Assembly: GCA_036784855.1 (NCBI GenBank)
Contig: JAZDSV010000011.1
Span: forward strand, 248,001 to 312,000
Direction: 5' to 3'
DNA: 64,000 bases
Origin: Aphelidium insulamus
Taxonomy: Eukaryota; Aphelidiomycota; Aphelidea; Aphelidiaceae
Below, piece after piece: positions 57,016 through 64,000 of the stretch (positions within the stretch are counted from its first letter, which is position 1; every line of letters starts with the position of its first letter). Made by a program: the position numbers and the translations under genes. The notes under the pieces were generated by a model. That model was not told where the DNA came from and searched no databases. It saw nothing but the letters and a program-made list of their open reading frames with translations.

Positions 57016-57957
57016 ATGGACGACGCGCCAGATCCATTCGAGGTGCGCCTGCAATTCGTGGAGATACTCGGCCGCTTGTCCGCCAGACAGCAGTCAGTAC
57101 TGGACGCGTGTGCATTTGCTCTCAAGCACCGCGATCTGGCCGAGTCCCTATACACTTGCGTGGTGGAGGAGCTGTGGCAGGTATGAAGGGGCAGCGTGCT
57201 GGCATCTACTGATTTGGCATGCAGAGCAACTCTCTGAACCACCGGCTGAACCTGTTCTACCTGCTGGACGCCCTTTGCCAGTCAAGTCGGAAAATTGGAT
57301 TCACCGACTACATTTCCCTGGTTGGGGGAGATTTACTGCGCACCGTGGATTCTGTCGTGCCGCAGTCTACAGTGGGTGGCTGTTCAGGGACCGTTAATGC
57401 CACCAGCGTTCTTAAAGTGAGTGCCGTGTAAATTCTCGGTGCATGCATTGTGCAAATTTGATGTTCAGGTGGCGCGGCATTGGGAAAAGAAGAATGTATT
57501 TGATGCCGATCTGATCTCGCAAGCTGTCCAGCTGGTAGAGAGTCGCTTGGCCGCCATGTAGGTCCTTGCAGGGGGTCAAATGCAACTAATTTAATTTAAC
57601 TGCCAGACCCGATGATATGGTTGTGGACGGAGGTGCCGAATCTATAACTAAGCAGGATGATACTGCCGTTACCACGACAACTACATTCACCAAGAACGAT
57701 ATCTTGCGCCGCATAGAAGAGGACAGGGAAAGGGTAAACATTTATGCGCACATACTGTTTTAACATGTACTAATGTTTGTCAGCATAAAAAGGCCAAAGA
57801 GGAAGACTGGCTGGAGGCTAATCTACTGGAGCGAGCGGAATTCGATCAGATGTGGACCGAGCTGGGCGCATTCACCGACGATGCTGATATGGAGCTGCTG
57901 CGGGCGGAGCAGCAGATATTCCAGCGCGACATTTGTCTGTACACTAAAAGTTCGTAG
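57016..57957 (+). CDS. CTK3: CTD kinase subunit gamma (Ctk3-like CID protein)
   Basis: Third subunit of the CTDK-I complex, which phosphorylates Ser2 of the RNA polymerase II tail. Exons 57016-57180, 57225-57416, 57469-57557, 57607-57733, 57784-57957; 248 residues. The N-terminal CTD-interacting-like domain has DPFEVRLQFVEILGRLSARQQSVLDACAFALKHRDLAESLY and LNHRLNLFYLLDALCQSS, the Ctk3 signature. The C-terminal half is a charged helix (DILRRIEEDRERHKKAKEEDWLEANLLERAEFDQMW) that would bind Ctk1/Ctk2. A palindrome ends seven bases before the ATG. Ctk3 is mainly known from fungi, which supports the fungal assignment. Confidence 0.9.
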
Positions 57958-58029
57958 TATATATTTTTTGTATATATCATGTCTATTGTGTGTATACAAT
58001 ATTATATACATTGCGCATATGTGCAGCAG

Positions 58030-59319
58030 TCAGTGCCGCTTCCGTTTGAATGGCGAAGATTCATGCGGGGCATCTGTTGCTGTACTTTTGGTTGCAAAAA
58101 CATCAGGAGATATGTCACGCATATCCGCAGCCGGGGTGACCACGTCCGACAGCGACTGTGTAGACACGCTGCTCTCGCTCAGCATGGACATTGTCAGCGA
58201 TCGTGGCCGTTTCCGTGTGCTTGTGGGCAATTGGTGCTGATCATTGAGCATCCCGAATGTCATCATTGGCGTCACTGGCGACGACTCTGAGGAGTTTCCT
58301 GGGCGCTCCACCAGCCGCCCAAACTGCAGCAGCTCGGGCGAGAGTGTGCGCGGCCAGCTGCTTGGAGCGGCAAATAGCTGTTGCTGTCTGGTGTCCGAGT
58401 CGGTGGATTGGACATTGCCGCCAGAGCTGGAACTGGACTGCGACGCGGCAGACAGCGGCCGGGATATCAGCGCCGACAGGGTGGGTGACCGGGTCGCGGC
58501 TGTCAGAGAAAGCGCGCGACTCCGTGGCATTGGCGATGGGGAGCGGTGGCGCGACGGCAGACGTGAAGGCGCCAGAAGATACCCGCCAACCCCACTGCTG
58601 ATACTGTTGTTGCTGTTGCCGCCGGTGCCGTGCAGCAGAGCACCGCGCAGACTTGTCCGCCGACCAGCCGCGGATACTGAGCGGCGTCTGTTAGTGGGAG
58701 GCGGGACACAGAGCCGGTTGCGTCGCAGGGACAGGGCCTGTGAGAGCGCGCGCTCCACCTGCACAACAGTGGCGCCAGTAGGATGTCCATTCAGTTCCAG
58801 CGGCGAAATCAGCATCGGTGTCGGCGCATTCGTCGAGACATCTGCCATGGACTCCCCGCCAGCAGTGGTGGAGAGTATGTGCGTGTTGACAGAGTGTTCG
58901 CCGCGAGTCTCGGCCGCCACCGGATTCTCCACGTCCAGCATCTGTGACTGCACGCGGCGGAATGCTCGGGTGCGCGGTGTGGCCATGTCTGGACGGCGCC
59001 GATACTGCGTTGTCGACGATGACACGGAGCCGGTGGACGGTGTGGGCGGAGACGGGGCCTGTCCATGCGGTCGAAGCGGGGCGGCGAAAAGTTGGTGTGA
59101 TGGTGGCCACGGCTCCGTGGAGATGACGGACGACATGGTGGACACTGAGGAGACTGAGGAGCGGCGAGCCGGCCGCAGCTCCATCGGAATGTCGGTAATG
59201 GACACACGACGGCTGGGCGGTGGTGGGGCTGTGCCGCTGTCATTGCCCAGGCTCCAGCTGGCGTCGATGGAGAGCGCAAGCGCATTCACGGCGGCATCGC
59301 GCTGCCCGCTCGACTGCAT
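58030..59319 (-). CDS. Ser/Pro/Arg-rich hypothetical protein
   Basis: Single open frame; start chosen at the ATG at 59319 (MQSSGQRDAAVNALALSID), giving ~429 residues, since the 32 residues before it (from 59415) read through TATATA-rich leader-like DNA. The protein is disordered, with many SP, TP and RRxS sites (RRVSIT, RRSSVSSVS, RHRSPSPMPRSRALS), which suit phosphorylation by basophilic and proline-directed kinases, and ends with SSPFKRKRH, a nuclear localisation-like tail. No folded domain visible. Its antisense frame is equally long because of codon bias; this strand was preferred for its ATG and for ending just after the CTK3 3' end. Confidence 0.5.
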   Translation of the reverse strand: MQSSGQRDAAVNALALSIDASWSLGNDSGTAPPPPSRRVSITDIPMELRPARRSSVSSVSTMSSVISTEPWPPSHQLFAAPLRPHGQAPSPPTPSTGSVSSSTTQYRRRPDMATPRTRAFRRVQSQMLDVENPVAAETRGEHSVNTHILSTTAGGESMADVSTNAPTPMLISPLELNGHPTGATVVQVERALSQALSLRRNRLCVPPPTNRRRSVSAAGRRTSLRGALLHGTGGNSNNSISSGVGGYLLAPSRLPSRHRSPSPMPRSRALSLTAATRSPTLSALISRPLSAASQSSSSSGGNVQSTDSDTRQQQLFAAPSSWPRTLSPELLQFGRLVERPGNSSESSPVTPMMTFGMLNDQHQLPTSTRKRPRSLTMSMLSESSVSTQSLSDVVTPAADMRDISPDVFATKSTATDAPHESSPFKRKRH

Positions 59320-59421
59320 AACAGTGCCGTAACACACGGCACAGCATATATGTGCACTCCCTTCCCGTACCGCTACACATATATATATGTACATACACGC
59401 CGCCGGTATCTGCATGTAAAT

Positions 59422-60164
59422 CTATTGAGGGTCCGGGTTGTTTCGTCCAAGTCTGAAAGATATGACTAACGGGCTGTCGTTGCGGTTGACGGTGTCGTCT
59501 TCGCTCAGCTGCCGGCCGCCCACAGTCTCCATAATGATGCCGCTGCGGTCCACCTGGGTCGGCGGGAACAGCATGCGCGCCACGCTGCCCAGCGTTATTC
59601 CGACGCGAATCAGGTAGCAGTCCTCAAAGACGGCGCGACGATGTGCCGCGGAGTCGCCCAACACCTGCTGACTATGCTGCTGCTGCGGCTGCTGTTGGCC
59701 GCCATGCAGTGCGGCAAAGCTGTGACAGCTGCGCACAGGGAATAGAGCAATCATTTGAGCGGCTTCGACCGCCTGCGCAATCACTTGCAGACACCCCGTG
59801 GATCCGTACCGGAACACAACCATATCGAGCACCTTGTCAAGTCTCGCCTGATTCTTATCATCAATTGGCTTCAGCTGACATGACGAGACATTATCGCTGT
59901 CTGCCAGCGTGGTTACTTTGTCCGTCCCAGCCACATAATCGATAAAGTGGTCGCGCTGCAGCTTGCGCAGGAAATTCTCGGCCAGTGCAGACACCGGTAC
60001 TATGCGTTGCTGTGCACACTCGGCAGCATACTTGCGGCATATATTGTTGATATTCTTGTCCGAGTCGGGCAAGTCAATCTTGTTTAGCGCCTGGTGTTGC
60101 ATTAGCATCTTGTATGTGCACAACCCTGGTGCGGCTAAACACCGGCTAAATCCGCATACTCCAC

Positions 60165-60201
<37 letters not shown>

Positions 60202-61140
60202 ATGTTGTATGTATACTATTATAAACTTTGAGATGATGCATATGACTTACAATGACGGTGGGGAAGCGCAGAGACAAAAAGACATCGACCAGGTGCCCAA
60301 TATCGTCGTCTGTCCACTGTTGAAGCGGGGTGGAGCGCGTTTGTTCCCGCAGCGAGGAGACCACGCGCGCACACAGGGCCGGTCCCGCGCCGTACCCGCT
60401 AAACTGTCTGAGCAGATTCTTGTCCAGCGACAAGGCACCCGCGCCATCTTTGCGCACCACTGCACTCCAGTTCTTGTCCAGGTTGCCGCGCACCCACTCG
60501 CGCACTTCAGACTGCAGCCACGTAACATCGTCCACCGGGTCGTAGCCGACGGTTTCCTTGCCGCCCGCGTCCGTGGTGCCGCTCACATCCACCACGTGTA
60601 TGAGCACATGGGCGGCGCGCAGATCATTGAGGAACTGGTTGCCCAGCCCTTGCCCCTGTGCAGCGCCCGGCACCAGTCCGGCCACGTCCAGAATCTTGAC
60701 GGGGATCCAGCGCCGCCCATTCTCGCAACGGCCGTACCGTGGTCTGCATGCCGCTTGGAGTCCGAACCTACAGGCAATTGATCGTACATGTCATTGTAGT
60801 CTACGTAGGCATTACCGGGCACACGCGCAGTCGACCACGTGATATGCCACGCCCGTGTTGGGCTCGATAGTGGTGAATGGGTAGTTGCCAACTTTGGCGC
60901 GTGCATTCGTGACGGCATTGAGGAAGGAGGACTTGCTGGGTGAGCACATGATGAGTACGGCGCGATGTGCAGTTTGACCGCTTACCCCGCGCTCGGTTTT
61001 CCGACACTACGTGGCGCCAGTTGAGCAGGGCGGAATAAACACAAAGCATTTATGTAGGTGGTGACATGACGGCGCCGTGCTGGCTGCCGTAGACGCGACA
61101 CACGGACTCACCAGGCGATCAGTAGTTCGGGCGGCGACAT
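59422..61140 (-). CDS. Obg/YchF-related GTPase, Ygr210 type
   Basis: Cytosolic TRAFAC GTPase of the Obg family, probably ribosome-linked, 451 residues. Exons 61140-61112, 61006-60986, 60935-60816, 60767-60251, 60090-59422. Exon 2 has only 21 nt and, with exon 3, encodes the P-loop (VGKPSAGKSSFLNA). Other G motifs: YPFTTIEPN (G2), [20 protein letters not shown] (G3), [11 protein letters not shown] (G4), VPVSALAE (G5). The Cys-rich piece [20 protein letters not shown] and the C-terminal TGS-like domain ([21 protein letters not shown]) match yeast Ygr210c and archaeal relatives rather than OLA1. The last intron (60091-60250) is 160 nt, the longest in the window, and holds a TA microsatellite. 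Confidence 0.93.
60165..60199 (+). repeat. TA dinucleotide microsatellite
   Basis: A run of about 16 TA units inside the last intron of the Ygr210-type GTPase gene. It explains the length of that intron. Likely length-variable. Confidence 0.95.
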
Positions 61141-61149
61141 TTGTGTGGA

Positions 61150-62712
61150 TTATCGCCGACGAAAATCGGTGCAATAGGAATCTACGCGCCGCTGCAGATC
61201 CTTAAAATCCTCAAACAGCCTGTTCAGCGCTCGTTCGTCGTCCATGAAAGCTTTGATACGGTCTGCCGGGTCTGCATTATCGTCGGCGGCGGAGTGTCGT
61301 GCCAATTCTGTGTTGATCATCTGCAACAGTCTCCACTTGTAGTGGTGAAGTTGGTGGTAAAAGTCGCAGCGGTCCGCACAGAATCGCCCCACACTATACT
61401 CCACGGTTGGCGGAAGTTTTCGCCGCTTTGTCGCCGGCAGCTACGATGTATTAAGGGTTGAGGTACAAGTTAAGGTTCGCCGTGTGTACATTGCACAGAG
61501 TCCGCCGGTCATACGGCTCGCCAAACAGCCTCAACTGCAGGCTGACTATTCTGTTTTTGCGCCGGCAGGCTTCGCATATATCGTCAGATTGTATTGGCAC
61601 ACAATTGAGCTCTGGAAAGAGTTCCAGGTCCATCTACATTGTTATTGACAATTCCTGCATGCATAATAATCCATCCATCATTCATACTCGAAATTCTCGC
61701 GTCCAAACACTGCTCTGCACCAGGGTGCTCTTTTTCATATCGGTAATGCCGTCGATTTTATCCACGGCATCTGAGAAGTATTGATCTGCCGCGCGGTGTA
61801 AGCGTTAATAGACTGCAATGAGCACACAACCTTTCAAGTTTCTCCTGATGAAGCCAGGTTGCAGCGCTTCGCTGGCCAGAAAATGGCACAGCGTAAAGAA
61901 TGTAACGGATAGTGGCTGACTGGCCTTACGCGAAAACTCGGCTACGTGTGGTGTAAGTAACAGGCTGCCCGCAGAATAGCAAGCATACTGGGCATTTCAT
62001 CGCGCCAATTTGTCACAACGCCGTCATCGTCCGAGATATCGTCGTCGTCTTCACCGTCATCAACGTCATTGTCAGTGGCATCTTCAGGCATTGACGCAGC
62101 ATCCGACGACGAGGACGAGGAGTCGTGGATGTTGGACTTGATGATGCGGGCCTCCGTCCGCGTGGATGATCGTTGGTGTGATGCGGCGCCACTGGTCTGT
62201 CGCAAGTCTGGCAGCATCGGCATCGGATCCATCGGGGTGTTGGTCACGTCGTCGTTCTCGTCATTGTCGCTGACGATGAAATCACGCAACTCTTCCTCGC
62301 TATCGTCGCCTGCACCGTCGTCGCTGGCGCCAGTGGACTCATCGCCGCCGGAGGATTTGCCGCGTCTTCTCCTCCTCAGTAGCTTCAATGCCTCCTTGTT
62401 GTGCGACTTTTGCCGCGCCGATTCTCGCTGAGCGTTGGCCTCGCGTAGCTGCGCTGTCTTTTGCAGTCTGCGCTTGCCTGCCGCACTTGATGCCCCAGCT
62501 GCAACAGTCGGTGTGTTCACGCTGCCGTCGCCATTCCCATCCGAGTCGTCGTCGTCACTTATGCGCATTGCGTTGCTGCGCGGGGTATACGGAGTGCCCA
62601 CGCCCGCGCCATCAATATCAGGCGAGGAATCTCTTTCCTGACCGTCTGCGAGATTGTCTTCATCCTCGTCCGACGAGGAGCTGGTGACTATGACAGCCGC
62701 CGTTCGTTTCAT
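61150..62712 (-). CDS. DUF4211-domain protein
   Basis: Protein of 455 residues, five exons: 62712-61989, 61941-61831, 61785-61688, 61633-61490, 61440-61150; introns 45-54 nt, all GT-AG. The first ~240 residues are acidic, Ser/Asp-rich, with a basic patch KLLRRRRRGKSS. Then the DUF4211 domain: FTLCHFLASEALQPGFI, a segment around QYFSDAVDKIDG and SSVWTREF, the cysteine pair DICEACRRKNR, LFGEPYDRRTL and FCADRCDFYHQLHHYKWRLL. This domain is known from fungi and plants with no clear function; some members are nuclear. The ATG at 62712 gives MKRTAAVIVTSSSSDEDED; an in-frame ATG at 62784 is less likely. Confidence 0.87.
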
Positions 62713-63053
62713 TATTGCAGTGTGAACAGTTACACCGCGTGATGCGGCTCCATGCCATATTGCTATTCCTTCAGTAGCATGCATTCAGAACATATTGCCC
62801 GATATGAATATATGTTGGTGTGTATGTAAGTAAATACGAACACAGACACACAGAACTCCGCGTTAGTACTTGCGCAATGGAAATTGCCTGTATAAGATTT
62901 GCTGCAACATGATTGGCTGACGGACTAGGGTTGGCGGCGGCGCACCCATGCAACCAGGCAGCCATCCACCTCGGGTTTCCTTCCGTCGCGACTTGGTCTT
63001 CACAGAAGTTAAATACTTGTCCGCATTGCCACTCCACCTCCACTCTGAATATT
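62713..63053. promoter_or_regulatory. Divergent promoter, DUF4211 gene / ribosomal P1
   Basis: 341 bp. AT-rich towards the DUF4211 side, with a reversed CCAAT box (GATTGG at 62910-62915) and GC-rich tract nearer P1. No TATA box on the P1 side and no gene seen. Confidence 0.5.
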
Positions 63054-63512
63054 ATGTCTGATACCGCCGAGAAAGCCTGCGTGTACGCCGCTCTGATCCT
63101 CGCCGACGAGGGCATCGAAGTCACGGTCCGTTGATTGATGTGAATATGTGTACATGCATGGCGTGCATGCTAATCACGCACCCGTAGGCTGACAAGCTGT
63201 CTGCCCTGATCGATGCCGCCGGTGTCGATGTCGAGAGCATCTGGGCCACCGTGTTTGCCAAGGCTCTGGCCGGCAAGAACATCACCGACATGGTGACCAG
63301 CGTTGGCTCCGGTAAGTGACCACCGTGTGTCCATATCATATACTATTCTTTTGAACTAATTTCAAATAGCTGCCCCGGCCGCCGCCGCTGCCCCCGTTGG
63401 TGGTGCCGCCGGCAACTCATCTGCCCCGGCCGAGAGCAAGAAGGAGGAGAAGAAGAAGGAGGAGGCTGCCGAGGAGTCTGACGACGACATGGGCTTTGGT
63501 CTGTTTGACTAG
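63054..63512 (+). CDS. RPP1: 60S acidic ribosomal protein P1
   Basis: Stalk protein of the large ribosomal subunit; pairs with P2 on P0 and recruits elongation factors. Exons 63054-63125, 63188-63311, 63370-63512; introns 63126-63187 and 63312-63369; 112 residues, the normal size. N-terminal helical dimerisation domain ([39 protein letters not shown]), Ala/Pro/Gly hinge, Lys/Glu stretch, and the conserved C-terminus [12 protein letters not shown]. The early start of the domain and '[11 protein letters not shown]' favour P1 over P2. The first donor is GTCCGT, an uncommon form shared by three other introns here. Confidence 0.97.
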
Positions 63513-63673
63513 AGCAGTGCATAGCCGCCTTGAATGTCGTGTCTGGCCAGTACTACACGGACATCAATAGACATTTGACCCGGGATACTGTATATAATTG
63601 TTATCGTTGAGTTCAATCCATATAAAAAAGTATGAGATACATATGTAGGATACTTATCAAACTAAACTCTATT

Positions 63674-64000
63674 TCAGCTGGGATCGAGCTGTAGGAACAT
63701 GCGCACCAGCGCTTCGTAGCTGAGCAGAGTGACGGCGCTGGCGGGTACGGTGCGCACCAAGTTTGTGGCCAGGCCTTTGTAGAAACCGCGCCATCCCTCC
63801 TCCCGCAGGATGGTCTTGAATGTCTGGCCCAGTGACGAGTACTTTGTGGGCGGTGTGGTCTCGTTCTGTAGCCGTGTGCGCACCACCTCGTGCGGGTAGG
63901 TGGTGACGGATGCTACGAGCTTGGAAGCGGTCGATGCAAACAGCAGCGTAAGCTGTGATGGAGACGCGTGGACAGTGGCGTCACCGTGACTGGAAGAGCC
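63674..64000 (-). CDS. Mitochondrial carrier, Rim2/SLC25A33-36 type (partial)
   Basis: C-terminal ~108 residues of a mitochondrial carrier, cut by the right edge. It has the third-repeat signature with YPHEVVRTRLQNE (in this subfamily HEVVRTRL replaces the usual PxDxxRTR), FKTILREEGWRGFYKGLATNLVRTVPASAVTLLSYEALVR, which fits pyrimidine nucleotide carriers (Rim2; SLC25A33/36). These import nucleotides for mitochondrial DNA and RNA synthesis. No intron in this part. Converges on P1. Confidence 0.85.
   Translation of the reverse strand, partial: GSSSHGDATVHASPSQLTLLFASTASKLVASVTTYPHEVVRTRLQNETTPPTKYSSLGQTFKTILREEGWRGFYKGLATNLVRTVPASAVTLLSYEALVRMFLQLDPS

Noticed and set aside
58244-59332. A 362-codon plus-strand frame opposite the Ser-rich gene
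   Set aside because: Antisense shadow of a GC-rich, low-complexity gene; the composition is Arg/Gly/Glu-rich without recognisable motifs.

Overview
The window is eukaryotic nuclear DNA from a compact genome of about 50% GC. It has roughly 30 genes on both strands, short intergenic gaps, and very small introns, mostly 40-60 nt with CTRAC-like branch sites. I placed 95 spliceosomal introns, and every multi-exon model whose both ends lie in the window closes in frame except the FG nucleoporin, which carries a one-base break. The gene set points to a fungus or close fungal relative: a Ctk3-type CID protein, an NADH-type fused glutamate synthase, a Ygr210-type GTPase, an Ede1-type endocytic adaptor and a Uaf30/Tri1-like DEK_C-SWIB protein. 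A MOK/LF4-type ciliary kinase suggests a flagellated (zoosporic) stage, and a decayed Crinkler-like NTPase fits chytrids or relatives. I cannot name the species.

Layout. 1-4681 (all minus): CCT4 chaperonin (cut by the left edge) and an FG nucleoporin of Nup1/Nup153 type. 4893-7088: a large RS-rich protein of unknown function. 7975-9209: actin. 9597-12806: an unknown gene, then GLE1. 12949-18544: ribosomal protein uL11, mitochondrial uL10m and, divergently, exportin CRM1. 18692-20839: a Ser/Pro-rich protein and an XBP1/HAC1-like bZIP gene. 21380-29789: glutamate synthase and a convergent ZIP transporter. 29896-34300: a gene-poor island with a decayed CRN/RHS-like NTPase, a coiled-coil protein, tandem and direct repeats and broken reading frames. 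34521-38469: the Ede1/Eps15-like adaptor. 38712-42060: sulfide:quinone oxidoreductase and a mitochondrial PDK/BCKDK-type kinase. 42116-47601: a kinesin and a double-SWIB protein. 47666-47950: a 29-bp minisatellite. 48000-55363: a small Lys-rich protein, glucosidase II alpha and MOK kinase. 55480-61140: SMYD-like SET/MYND protein, Ctk3, a Ser-rich protein and the Ygr210-type GTPase. 61150-64000: DUF4211 protein, ribosomal P1 and a Rim2-type mitochondrial carrier (cut by the right edge).

The most interesting observation is the bZIP gene at 19976-20839. Its basic region resembles XBP1/HAC1. It carries a 7-nt CNG|CNGN loop on a perfect 5-bp stem (20491-20507) and a second CCG|CAGC site 44 nt on. 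Removing those 44 nt switches the frame from a hydrophobic tail to an acidic, aromatic tail, which is the logic of Ire1-spliced unfolded-protein-response factors. An exact CCAAT-N9-CCACG element (mammalian ERSE) lies upstream of its start codon. Other points of note are a high share of GC-AG introns (8 of 95), a nearly perfect reading frame broken by one base in the FG nucleoporin, two introns of that gene that can be read through in frame, and a 26-bp perfect palindrome just before the CTK3 start codon.
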